Positions 19,101-27,602 of a stretch of DNA of 64,000 nucleotides are shown piece after piece. Source of the stretch: Haloterrigena salifodinae (GTDB taxonomy: Archaea; Halobacteriota; Halobacteria; Halobacteriales; Natrialbaceae); NCBI RefSeq assembly GCF_003977755.1, contig NZ_RQWN01000002.1, forward strand, positions 992,001 through 1,056,000, written 5' to 3'. Within the stretch, counting starts at the first letter, position 1, and each line of letters starts with the position of its first letter. The notes beneath the pieces were generated by a model. The model was given only the letters and a program-made list of their open reading frames with translations, was not told the origin of the DNA and ran no database searches. A program made the translations under genes and the position numbers.

Positions 19101-20557
19101 TCGGCGCGCGTCTCGCGTACGAGCGCGGCCAGCGCGTCGGTCGCAGGCCGGCGGACCGGTTCGTGGGGGTCGTCGATCCGATCCGCGAGGGCGGGGACGA
19201 CCGGGCCGATCGCGTCCGGCGAGGATGCCGCTACGGCGGCGATCGCCCGGACCGCATCGAGGCGAACGCTCTTGTCGTCGGCGTCAGCGACGGCGGCCAG
19301 TTCGGTCACGACGGGTTCGACCGCGTCTGGTTGCGTGTCTGCGACAGCCGCGATCGCCGTGACGCCGTGACGCTGAACCGGTTCGACGTCCGTCTCCAGC
19401 CGTCGGGCCAGCGGGCGGACAGCGTCGGTGATCGCGGTCGGGCGCTCCGCCGCAACCGACGCGAGCGTCCCGGCGGCGTCCGTCCGAACGGTCTCGAGCG
19501 GGTCGTCGAGCCGGGCGACGAGCGCGGCGGTCGCCGACGCGACGCCGGCAGGTTCGGCCGCCGCGATTTCGCGCAGCGCGCCGACGCACTCGCGGCGGAT
19601 CGCCGCCGCGTCGTCGAGTCGATCCGCGAGTCGATCGACGGCATCGACGACCGCCCCGGGTCGATCGGTCGCGATCGACTCGAGGGCGAGGGCGGCGTCG
19701 TGACGGATCCCTTCTCGATCGTCCGCGAGGTGGGCGGCGATCGGATCGACCGCGTCGGCGACGGCCACCGGCGAATCGTCAGCGATCGCTCGAAGCGCTT
19801 CCATCGCGTAGCCGCCGATCGATCCGGCGGCGGCGGACGCGGTCGCACCGTCCTGGACGTCCATCTCGTCCTCGAGTCGATCGACCAGCGCCGGGACGGC
19901 CTCGAGGACCGCGTCGGGAGCGGCCGTCGCGACCGCCGCGAGAACCGCCGTCGCGTTCTCGCGGACGGCGGCCGTCCCGTCGTCGGCCGCGGCGGCGACG
20001 TCGTCGACGACGGCGACGACTCGTTCGGGCTGGGCGTCGGCGACGGCCGCGAGCGCGTCGGTCGTCCGAACCCTGACCCGCTCGTTCCCGTCGGTCGCGT
20101 AGCGCCCGAGCGCCTCGATCGAGTCGGCGACTGCTGCGGGAGCTTCGGCCGCGACGGCCGCGAGCGCGTCGGCCGCGTTCGCGCGGACGGTCGCATTCGC
20201 GGCTTCGCCGCTCGTACTCGAGGCGCTCCGCGCCTCGCTCTCCAGCCGGTCGGTCAGTGCGGGGATCGACTCGCGAACGGCGCCGGGATGGTCGGCCGCG
20301 ACGGCGGACAGCGCGGCGGCGGCGTGGGATCTGATCGACGGCTCGTCCTCGAGGCGGTCGGTCAGCGACGGGACGGCCGAGCGAACATCCACCGGCCGCT
20401 CGGCGGCCTTCGTGGCGAGCGTGCGCGCGGCGTACTCCCGAACGTCGGGATCGTCGGCCGCGAGGAACTCCTCGAGTTGATCGATCCCGACGGTGACTTC
20501 GATCCCGTCGCCCCCTCCAATTCCCGGTCCGTCAGCGATTTCGTCGGGTCCTGACAT
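16169..20557 (-). CDS. Giant HEAT-repeat protein with C-terminal PQQ-like beta-propeller
   Basis: Protein of about 1462 residues. Residues 1 to about 1100 are a long series of HEAT repeats of roughly 38-42 residues, each with phrases such as VRENATAVLAAVA, followed by a PQQ-like propeller (about 1105-1462) with recurring blades such as VYVGSADGAVYAIDAESGE. No signal peptide or membrane segment is visible. HEAT arrays bind proteins and the propeller may bind protein or sugar; function unknown. The start MSGPDEIADG at 20557 was preferred to an ATG 19 codons earlier. It converges with trkA. Confidence 0.78.
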   Translation of the reverse strand: MSGPDEIADGPGIGGGDGIEVTVGIDQLEEFLAADDPDVREYAARTLATKAAERPVDVRSAVPSLTDRLEDEPSIRSHAAAALSAVAADHPGAVRESIPALTDRLESEARSASSTSGEAANATVRANAADALAAVAAEAPAAVADSIEALGRYATDGNERVRVRTTDALAAVADAQPERVVAVVDDVAAAADDGTAAVRENATAVLAAVATAAPDAVLEAVPALVDRLEDEMDVQDGATASAAAGSIGGYAMEALRAIADDSPVAVADAVDPIAAHLADDREGIRHDAALALESIATDRPGAVVDAVDRLADRLDDAAAIRRECVGALREIAAAEPAGVASATAALVARLDDPLETVRTDAAGTLASVAAERPTAITDAVRPLARRLETDVEPVQRHGVTAIAAVADTQPDAVEPVVTELAAVADADDKSVRLDAVRAIAAVAASSPDAIGPVVPALADRIDDPHEPVRRPATDALAALVRETRAEGTDVSALLEALEGEAENASDEGDEWVQGYAARGIADIARSATADAHPAVRSLTRRLDDDAAAVRRAATRDLVTVAAERPLAVRGAVGPLAERLGGEAQSADEDATVRNNAAIVLSRVAASTPDDVREDDVLVSLLAALDDPDRSVRRTVRRTLAEIASDTGDDDCRPTLSLAVAETTAETEWVRVAACEALATLGLESGAEAEAVVEALRELLVDPTPAVRVAALDALETTLAADADVEPTSTDVVLESLSGDDGRSAAVAAALGDVAQRNSEPVAAAASSLLERFAPGEADAPALLRALTTVVAADGGDASTVTGALVDRLDADGDRRAIVEEIARLAATAPDDAAAERDRLADLLVERAGDTGRNGDGEADDEAVRGYAALALGTLAVTGHDDGSALESELEAVDDRLLDAASLAAGGETPTHTDGINTQLSGMGDRLDAEPWVAGLAVLALAVLADESATLRPTGIGKIAGGLEADGPVVRVTAGRVLETMADDDPSGFADAVPALLAALEDSDADVRAAAAGALAACAESDDDSPFEDADRNPVPVLESRLADPDGRVRARAVRTLAALEATAAKPDVEPLADDPVPAVATAAEEATTRLADATDALPDSGDGDAAGWPMARAGPSRVGRVTDGSSLGRRPAERWRDDPEDAAPGAAPAVVGETVAVGRDDGSVAALALEDGRERWRFETGGPVRAAPAVADGAVYVGSADGAVYAIDAESGEREWRYQTDGRVETSPVVADGVVYACSDDLHAIDAENGRPVWTAALEGECSGPTVADDAVYVATGDRLHSLATADGSRRWERTFEAPIGAPPAVADGTVYVTSGETLLALSNADGSRRFRFDTGARIETPPAVSSADGTAYAASSDGSLYAVETARGTERWRVDVGTATTGPAVVGEAVYLGTDDGRLLALTAGDGRRRWRLEREATATELAVSSATLWLVDDGVAALGGGRSSLTESLSGLFTRFGGDS

Positions 20558-20749
20558 GCTGTGAGGTGCGACGCCCGACGGCGTCACGAGGGTGATACTG
20601 ACATATGCGAACACACTTAGTTAATTCTACTCCCGGAAGGGGCCGATTCAACAGTCTGTGAGCGCGCCTCTCCGAACGCGTCCCGCTCAAGTACTGGGGC
20701 GAGAGGCGCTCTCGGCGGGAATACGAACGGTCGAAAAGCGGCTCCGATC

Positions 20750-23230
20750 CTACGCCTTCGCCTGCCAGGTTCGGACCCGGTCGGCGCTGACGCCGTCAAC
20801 GTCCTCGGCGACCGCGTCCGGATCGGCCTCGGTCAGATCGTCCAGGCTCTCGATGCCCGCGTCGGCGAGTTTCTCGACGGTCTTGGCGCCGACGCCGTCC
20901 AGCGCCTCGAGGTCGGAGCCGGAGTCGCTCTCGCGGGCCTGGAACTCCTGGTAGTTACAGATTGGACAGCCCAGCTCCCAGGGGTCGTCGCCGCTGTGGA
21001 CGACGAGTTCGGGCAGGTCGTGTTCGTCGCAGCGCTCGTCGGTCACCTCGATATCGCCGCGCCGGGGCAGCGGCAGCGAGTACTCGCAGTCGGGATAGCG
21101 CGTACAGCCGACGAGCCGCGAGCCGCTCTCGAGGGTTTTGACGGCGAGTTCGCCGTCGTGTTCGTCTCCGCAGTCCGGACAAGTACCCAGCACGGGACCC
21201 TCGCCGGCGTCTTCGGCCTTACAGAGCGGGCAGCCGTGGACGAACGTCTGGCGGCCGGCGAGCATCTTGACCTCGTTTAAGCCGTGTTCCTCGCACTCGT
21301 TCTCTAAGATCAGCGGCTTGCCCGTCGAGGGCAGCGGCAGCGTGTTCTCGCAGTCCGGATAGCCGTCGCAGCCGACGAAGTAGGAGCCGTGGCGGCTGCG
21401 CCGAACGAGCAGGTCCTCGCCGCACTCGGGGCAGGGCCCCAGTCGCTTGTCGTCCTTGAGCGACTTGCGGAGGTGGTCACCGATCTCGTCGCGCGAGTCG
21501 GCGAGGTTCGCGAAGATCTCCTCGAGCATCTCACGGGACTCGTCGGTGACGTCGTCCAGCGTCGCCTCGCCGCTGGCGATGGCGTCCATGTCCTGTTCGA
21601 GCTGGGCCGTCATCTCCTCGCTGACGACGCGGTCGGCGTAGTTCTCGGCCGCGTCGACGACGGCCATCGCGAGCTTGGTCGGCCGCGGCGGATCGCTCTC
21701 GATGTAGCCCCGGTCGTACAGCTTCTCCAAGGTGTTGTGGCGGGTCGACTTCGTCCCGATCCCCATGTCTTCCATGGTCTCGATGAGCCGCGACTGGCCG
21801 TAGCGTCGGGGCGGCTGGGTCTCCTTCTCCTCGAGTTCGACGTCGGTCAGCGCGAGCTCCTCGCCCTCGGCGACATCGGGGACGTAGTTCTCGGACGTGC
21901 TGAAGTAGGGGTAGACGTCGTGGTAGCCGGGCTCGACGAGGCGCTTGCCGTTGGACTTGAGCCGGTAGTCGTCGACCTCGGTGACGACCTTGAGGTGCTC
22001 CCAGACGGCCGCGTCGGCGACGGTCGCGTAGAACCGCCGGACGACGAGCTCGAAGACCTCCCACTCGTCGTCGGAGACGTCCCCGCGGGTCGGAATCTCG
22101 CCGGTCGGGTGGATCGGCGGGTGGTCGGTCGTCTCCTCGTCGCCCTCGGTAGGGACGATCTCGTCGGCCTCGAGGAGGTCCTCGGCCGAGTCGCCGAGCG
22201 TCGGGTGGCCGACGAAGTCATCGAGCAGTTCCTCGGGATCGAGGTCGTCGGGGTAGACGGTGTTGTCCGTCCGCGGGTAGGTGATGTAGCCGGCGGTGTA
22301 GAGGTCCTCGGCGATCGACATCGCCCGCTTGGCGGAGTAGCCGAGGGCGCCGGCCGCGCGGATGAACTGGGTTGTGTTGAACGGCTCGGGCGGCGTGTCC
22401 GTCCGCGTCCGGCGGTTGACGTCGACGACAGTCGCCGAATCGCGCTCGGCCAGCGTCTCGTAGACCTCGTCGGCGACGGCTTCCTCCCAGACGCGCTCGG
22501 CCTCGTTGTCGTCCTCGTCGCGGTAGAAGTACTGGGCCTCGAACGTGGTCTCGTCCTTGGTCAAGTCGCCGAACAGCTCCCAGTAGGTCTCGGGATCGAA
22601 CGCCTGGATCTCGCGCTCGCGGTCGACGATCAGCTTCAGCGTCGGCGACTGCACTCGCCCGACCGAGATGAAGTCGTTGCCGAGCTGGCCCGCCGACAGC
22701 GAGAGGAAGCGAGTCAGCGCGGCGCCCCAGATCAGGTCGATGATCTGGCGGGCCTCGCCCGCGGCCGCCAGATCGAAGTCGAGGTCGTCCGGATCGTCGA
22801 AAGCGCTTTGAACCTCGTTTTCCGTGATCGAGGAGAACCGAACGCGGCGGATAGGGACCTCCTCGTCGACGTCGCGGACGATGTCGTAGGCCTCCTTGCC
22901 GATGAGTTCGCCCTCGCGGTCGTAGTCGGTCGCGATGGTGACGCGGGTGGCCTTGCGCGCGAGGATGCGCAGCGTCGCGACGATGTTCTCCTTCGTCGCC
23001 GTCTTCTCGACGTTCGCGTCGATGAGTTCGACGGGTTCGACGTCGCGCCAGTCTGAGTACTCGTCCGGGAAGTCGACGCCGACGACGTGGCCCGACAGCC
23101 CCACGCAGCGCTTGCCGCCCCACTCGTAGACGTTGACGCCGTTCTCGCGACTCGAGTCGTAGGTGCCGCCGGAAAGGATGTCGGCGATCCGTCGCGCGGC
23201 GTTGTCCTTCTCCGTGATTATCAGCTCCAC
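20750..23230 (-). CDS. topA: DNA topoisomerase I (type IA)
   Basis: Protein of 826 residues. The Toprim domain (1-150) has the acidic triad in DYDREGE (102-108); the catalytic tyrosine is Tyr318 in GYITYPRTDN. The C-terminal third has several four-cysteine zinc ribbons (CPECGEDLL, CPLCKA, CPDCGDEH, CPICNY) and ends in a helix-hairpin-helix (LDGVGAKTVEKLADAG). It relaxes negatively supercoiled DNA and passes single strands. The start is GTG, preceded by a strong ribosome-binding site GGAGGTGA, unusual in a genome where many genes look leaderless. Confidence 0.93.
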   Translation of the reverse strand: MELIITEKDNAARRIADILSGGTYDSSRENGVNVYEWGGKRCVGLSGHVVGVDFPDEYSDWRDVEPVELIDANVEKTATKENIVATLRILARKATRVTIATDYDREGELIGKEAYDIVRDVDEEVPIRRVRFSSITENEVQSAFDDPDDLDFDLAAAGEARQIIDLIWGAALTRFLSLSAGQLGNDFISVGRVQSPTLKLIVDREREIQAFDPETYWELFGDLTKDETTFEAQYFYRDEDDNEAERVWEEAVADEVYETLAERDSATVVDVNRRTRTDTPPEPFNTTQFIRAAGALGYSAKRAMSIAEDLYTAGYITYPRTDNTVYPDDLDPEELLDDFVGHPTLGDSAEDLLEADEIVPTEGDEETTDHPPIHPTGEIPTRGDVSDDEWEVFELVVRRFYATVADAAVWEHLKVVTEVDDYRLKSNGKRLVEPGYHDVYPYFSTSENYVPDVAEGEELALTDVELEEKETQPPRRYGQSRLIETMEDMGIGTKSTRHNTLEKLYDRGYIESDPPRPTKLAMAVVDAAENYADRVVSEEMTAQLEQDMDAIASGEATLDDVTDESREMLEEIFANLADSRDEIGDHLRKSLKDDKRLGPCPECGEDLLVRRSRHGSYFVGCDGYPDCENTLPLPSTGKPLILENECEEHGLNEVKMLAGRQTFVHGCPLCKAEDAGEGPVLGTCPDCGDEHDGELAVKTLESGSRLVGCTRYPDCEYSLPLPRRGDIEVTDERCDEHDLPELVVHSGDDPWELGCPICNYQEFQARESDSGSDLEALDGVGAKTVEKLADAGIESLDDLTEADPDAVAEDVDGVSADRVRTWQAKA

Positions 23231-23557
23231 GACGGCTCACCTCCTCGAGCGATCGGTTCCGGTACGGACGGGCGAGTGTCCTGCATCGTCGCTCGCTACG
23301 ACCGAGGATCTGATAACGCTTTCGCCGAAAACCGACCGACAGCGCGGGTGTGCGTGCGGTGTGCGCGGTCGTGCGGTCGCGTGTGCGCGAGGTGTCCGCG
23401 GGGACGCGACCACTCGAGGAGTACGTTCCACTCCGCCGCGTGGGCCGATCGCTCGGCCCCTGTAACCGTCTGCAAAAGCCGCTCGGTGGAGTCGGTCGGT
23501 GTTCGGGCAGTCACCGATACCGACACCGACGACGGTGCTCGATTCGCGAGCGAGCGG
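23231..23557. other. Intergenic region upstream of topA with alternating purine-pyrimidine runs
   Basis: About 330 bases without a supported gene, upstream of topA and downstream of the GH97 gene. It holds three G-C/G-T alternating runs (23348-23358, 23359-23367, 23378-23389) that favour Z-DNA, about 120-160 bases before the topA start. The ribosome-binding site of topA lies at its left edge. Confidence 0.5.
23237..23244 (-). promoter_or_regulatory. Strong ribosome-binding site of topA
   Basis: Read on the minus strand the sequence is GGAGGTGA, 6 bases before the GTG start; it decides that start. Confidence 0.7.
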
Positions 23558-26500
23558 TCACAACGGGACGAACGGGAGCGTCGCCAGCGAGTCCGCGTCG
23601 TACGCGAGCGCCTCGGACTGGTCGACGTCCGGCGGCGTCAGGAGGTCGATGATTCGCGGCGCGTTCTCGACCGCGTCTTCGCGTGCACCGCCGAAGACGT
23701 AGCCCTCGGCCTCGACGTCGACGTCGCGGAACGTCCCGCGGTCCTCGGAGCCGACTACGGGGACGACCTCGGCGTTCGCGATGTCAACGCCGAGCGCGTC
23801 CTTCTCGATGGAGAGAACGGCCGTATCGCTCTCGAAGTCGACGATAGTCGCCGGCGATCCGAGGTCGGTCCCGGCCGCGTCGACGACGCTCGAGCCGAAG
23901 CCGCTGGCGGCGACGCGGTAGTGCCAGTCGGCGTCGAACGCGGCGGTGACCTCCAGGTCGCCGAGTTCGGTGGACCGACCGCCGTCCACGGACGGATCTC
24001 GGAGATAGACCGCGAAGTAGTGGGGCGAGAACTCCCCGCCGAAGGTGTCGTAGAGCTCCTCGACTTCGAAGGCGAACCGATACGCGTCGTCGGCCTCGTA
24101 GACGGCGAACGAGCGCAGGTCGAACGCGCCCTCCCGGAAGTCGTCGCTGGTCGGGTAGGTGTACTCGCCGGGGCCGCGGTCGTCGCCGGCCGGGTCGTCG
24201 AACTCGGCGACGAGGTCGCCGGGAGCGACGGTGACCGTTTCGGACGCGAGGGCGGTCCCGTCGTCCGGATCGCGTAAGATGACGTCGTACGTGCCGATCG
24301 ACGTGATCGCGTAGCCGAGGGAGACGGTCTCGTCGGTCGCTCCGGGCGAGAGTCGGACGTTGTCGACGGTCTCGCGCTCGCCGTCGACCTCGATCGCGAC
24401 CGTGGTCCCGCCGACGAAATCGCCGTCGTTCGAGCCGGTCGCCGCGATGAACGGTTCGCCGAGCCCCGCCTGGTCGTCGATCTCGTAGCGCACGTCCTGT
24501 GCGGGGCGCTCGTAGGTCGGGAGCTCCTTGCGTTCCTCGCCCGTCGCGGGACGGAGTCGGATCGCCGTTCCGCCGCTGCGGGCCATCGACGCGAGGATCG
24601 TCGCACTCGGATCGACGACGGCCTCGTCGATCCTGACGGCCTCGGTATCGGCCTCGTAGCCGCCGCCGAGGCCGTCCGAGTAGATCTCGGCGACGTATTT
24701 CGGTCCTTTGGGACCGTTGACGCCGCCGTTCCCGTTCCCGTTGCCGTTGCCGTTACCGTTCGTCCCGGAGTTCCCCGGCGCGAGGAACTCGAGCGGCACG
24801 TCGACTGCGCGGCCGCCCTCGTCGGTCATCGCGCCGACGTACCACTCCTCGCCCTTCCGGCGGGCGGTGACGACGTAGTCGCCGATCTCGCTATCGACGA
24901 CGTTCGTCTCGTCCCAGCCGGCCGCGGGAACGCTCTCGATGAACTCGAATGCGGGTTTCGCGTCGAAGTTCTCGTTCTCGGGAGTGTACCCCTCGTACTC
25001 GGCCGGGACCGGAGACGGCGCGTCGGGCTCGCTGACGCCGATCGTGTTGAGGTTGAAACCGCCGACGTCGCCCTCGAACGCCTCGCCCGAATCGTCGTAC
25101 TGCAGTTCGATCGCGATCTCGTTGTCGCCGTCCTCGAGATCGACCTCCGTCGTGAAGACCTCCCACTGGTCCCAGTAGCCGGTGAAGGCGGGGTTGATGG
25201 TCGTCGTCTGGCCGTTGACGCGCAGCGTCGCCTGGGTTTCGCCGGCCTCGACGACTCGTTTGGCGTTGTCCTCGGGGGCCGCCGCGTACCGGAGATGGAG
25301 TTCGTGCGTGCCCGCGTCGGCGTCTTCGACGGTGAAGGAGACCGACGACCCCGACGGAACGCGGTTCGGATCGACCGCGACGTAGTTCGTCCCGAAGGCG
25401 TTTCGCCACTCGTCTAGCGTGACGAAGCCGTCGATGTCGCCCGAGGCGGCCTGTAGGCACTCGCCGACCTCGAGGGTCTCGTCGACGTAGGCCTCGACGC
25501 GGTCGGCAACCATCTGCAGCCCGCTCAGGTAGTTCGGGTAGAGGGCGAGCTGTTTCGCCCGCGTTGTCTGGATTTGCCCGCCCCGCTCGTCGTTGAAGGT
25601 GATGTCGAAGATGCCCGGCTGGTAGCTGACCGGTCCAGCCAGGTTCCGGGTAAACGGCAGCGTGACGTGGTGGTCCGGAGCGACGTCGGCGCTCAACTGC
25701 TCGAAGCCGTCGTACTCCTGGGCCTTGACGACCTCGCGGTTGGCGACGTTGGGGTAGGTCCGGATCTCGCCGGTCGGCTTGATCCCCTCGTGGATCTCGA
25801 GCAGTTGGCGGTTCGCCGCAGCGGCCTCAATGACCAGCCGGTGGTGGTTGACCGCGAGCTGGTTGTGCTGGTTGTGCGTCGGCTCGGCGCCGTCGCCCTC
25901 GATTCCCAGCCCCGGATCGGAGACGTAGCCGTTCTTGATCGAGTGAATGCCGACGTCCTCGTACTGCTGGAAGATGTCGTCGTTCAGGATCTGGCCCTCG
26001 TAGTGGGGCAGCGCGCCCGCGGTCTCGTTGTGGATCGTCATCTCCACGTCGGACTCGAGCGAGCGCCCGAAGTCGGTCACCTCGTGCACGTCAAAGTCCG
26101 GATAGGAGTCGTCGACGCCGAACTCGAGTCCGGTGCCGTCGCCGGGGTAGGTGTCCCAGCCCTCGTTCCACCCCTCGACGAGGACGCTGTCGAGACCGTT
26201 CTCCGCCGCGAAGTTCATGTAACGCTTCATCCGTTCGGTCCGAGCGCCGTGGACGTATCCCGCCGCGTCCTCGGGACTCTCGAACGAGTCGTCCGGACGG
26301 TACTCCCAGTTTGCGGAGCCGGCGATCATCGTCCACCAGATGCCGACGTACTTGCGCGGTTTGATCCAGTCGGTGTCTGGCTCGCCGTCGACGGTCGGCA
26401 TGGCCGATTCCTTCAGTTCGGCGCTCAACAGCGGGATCAGCTCCGACTCGATCAGGTCGCCCGGCCGGCGGCCGATCTGGATCGTCCGCCACGGCGTCGC

Positions 26501-27409
26501 GTTCGGGAGTTCCAGCGACGCCTTCGTGCCGTCTGGCAGCGGCGTGAGCTCCGTGACGAGCTCCGTCCCGCCCTCGTCCGATCGCGGCGCGAGCGTCGCG
26601 GCCGCGTAGTCCTCGAGGTCCGCCTCGTGAACGCTCAGGTAGACGTCGCCGTCGCCGGCCTCGACCGTCAGCGGCGTGTGCGCGCCGTTCCGCATCGGCG
26701 TGCCCGTGGGTCGAGTCTCCCGCGAGCCACCGGGAATCTCGCTGAGCGGCGTCTCCTCGTACTCCTGTTCGAACCGGGGGTTGGTGACTTCGTTTCGGAT
26801 CCACCAGGCGGTGTCGTCGTCGGCGAACGCGAACGCGGTGTTCTCCGACGTGAGGACGGCCCGCCCGCTGTTGCTCGCGAAACTGTCGCCGAACACGACC
26901 CGGAGACCGACCCCGTCGTCGAAGACGCGGACCTCGAGGTTCGCCGATCGGCCCGGTTCGGCCGTCTCCTCGAGCCCGATCACGAGCGCGTTGTACTCGG
27001 CGCTCACGCTGTCGTACGCGCCCCAGACGGGCTCCCAGACCTCCGTTTCCGACGTGTGTTCGCTCCCGGTGACCGCGACGTCGGAACCGGTCGTGCCGTC
27101 CGCGCTCGCCCCGAACGAGGGCTGGTTTCGGAAGTCGAATCCGATCGGTGACGGCTCGAGATAGGTCGTGCCGTCGATTGCCACCGCGTAGCGCGGGGTC
27201 CCGTCGGAGACGTCGACGGTCACCTCGACGGTGCCGTCCGGCGAACTGACGCACCGGACGGCGCGGTCGTCTCCGTTCGCGACTCGCGCCGCCGCCTCCT
27301 CGGGGACGGCTCGCGTGTACGCTGCCGCGGCCGCGAGTCCCGTTACACCGCCGAGGAACCGGCGGCGACTCGAATGAGAGAACGATTGTTGTAAATGTTC
27401 TTCAGGCAT
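23558..27409 (-). CDS. Exported glycoside hydrolase family 97 protein with extra sugar-binding modules
   Basis: Protein of 1283 residues. A Tat signal (SSRRRFLGGVTGLAAAAAY) begins it. Residues about 45-330 match the GH97 N-terminal beta domain; the catalytic barrel follows with WNEGW (about 413), HNETAG (about 458) and RTYPN followed by AQEYDG (about 548-570), placed like the catalytic glutamates of alpha-glucosidase-type GH97 enzymes. A CBM6/35-like insert lies at about 656-796, an NGNGNG linker at about 885, and a glucodextranase-C-like domain at about 1057-1283. It probably cleaves alpha-glucosides outside the cell. The start at 27409 puts the twin arginines 15 residues in. Confidence 0.82.
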   Translation of the reverse strand: MPEEHLQQSFSHSSRRRFLGGVTGLAAAAAYTRAVPEEAAARVANGDDRAVRCVSSPDGTVEVTVDVSDGTPRYAVAIDGTTYLEPSPIGFDFRNQPSFGASADGTTGSDVAVTGSEHTSETEVWEPVWGAYDSVSAEYNALVIGLEETAEPGRSANLEVRVFDDGVGLRVVFGDSFASNSGRAVLTSENTAFAFADDDTAWWIRNEVTNPRFEQEYEETPLSEIPGGSRETRPTGTPMRNGAHTPLTVEAGDGDVYLSVHEADLEDYAAATLAPRSDEGGTELVTELTPLPDGTKASLELPNATPWRTIQIGRRPGDLIESELIPLLSAELKESAMPTVDGEPDTDWIKPRKYVGIWWTMIAGSANWEYRPDDSFESPEDAAGYVHGARTERMKRYMNFAAENGLDSVLVEGWNEGWDTYPGDGTGLEFGVDDSYPDFDVHEVTDFGRSLESDVEMTIHNETAGALPHYEGQILNDDIFQQYEDVGIHSIKNGYVSDPGLGIEGDGAEPTHNQHNQLAVNHHRLVIEAAAANRQLLEIHEGIKPTGEIRTYPNVANREVVKAQEYDGFEQLSADVAPDHHVTLPFTRNLAGPVSYQPGIFDITFNDERGGQIQTTRAKQLALYPNYLSGLQMVADRVEAYVDETLEVGECLQAASGDIDGFVTLDEWRNAFGTNYVAVDPNRVPSGSSVSFTVEDADAGTHELHLRYAAAPEDNAKRVVEAGETQATLRVNGQTTTINPAFTGYWDQWEVFTTEVDLEDGDNEIAIELQYDDSGEAFEGDVGGFNLNTIGVSEPDAPSPVPAEYEGYTPENENFDAKPAFEFIESVPAAGWDETNVVDSEIGDYVVTARRKGEEWYVGAMTDEGGRAVDVPLEFLAPGNSGTNGNGNGNGNGNGGVNGPKGPKYVAEIYSDGLGGGYEADTEAVRIDEAVVDPSATILASMARSGGTAIRLRPATGEERKELPTYERPAQDVRYEIDDQAGLGEPFIAATGSNDGDFVGGTTVAIEVDGERETVDNVRLSPGATDETVSLGYAITSIGTYDVILRDPDDGTALASETVTVAPGDLVAEFDDPAGDDRGPGEYTYPTSDDFREGAFDLRSFAVYEADDAYRFAFEVEELYDTFGGEFSPHYFAVYLRDPSVDGGRSTELGDLEVTAAFDADWHYRVAASGFGSSVVDAAGTDLGSPATIVDFESDTAVLSIEKDALGVDIANAEVVPVVGSEDRGTFRDVDVEAEGYVFGGAREDAVENAPRIIDLLTPPDVDQSEALAYDADSLATLPFVPL

Positions 27410-27602
27410 CCAAATAGTGCCTGTCACACCCTCGCACATAAATGTAAGGGACATTCACAACAACCGTACTCCATATTTCGACCCGCGAATCCGAACCGTT
27501 TCGAACCGCGGACGGTCGAGTTCCGGCCTCATAGAGTCGGCAACCCGTTCGCGGGAGGCGAGCCCTTTTCACTCGAGCGAGCGAGACTCGCACGGAGAGA
27601 CA

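Noticed and set aside
21389-23056. 555-residue plus-strand frame opposite topA
   Set aside because: Antisense shadow of the catalytic and zinc-ribbon regions of topoisomerase I.
24725-24762. Tandem repeat encoding NGNGNG considered as a CRISPR-like or microsatellite array
   Set aside because: It is an in-frame Asn-Gly linker inside the GH97 gene; there are no spacers.
25574-27151. 525-residue plus-strand frame opposite the GH97 gene
   Set aside because: Shadow frame; the minus strand has a Tat signal and GH97 motifs.
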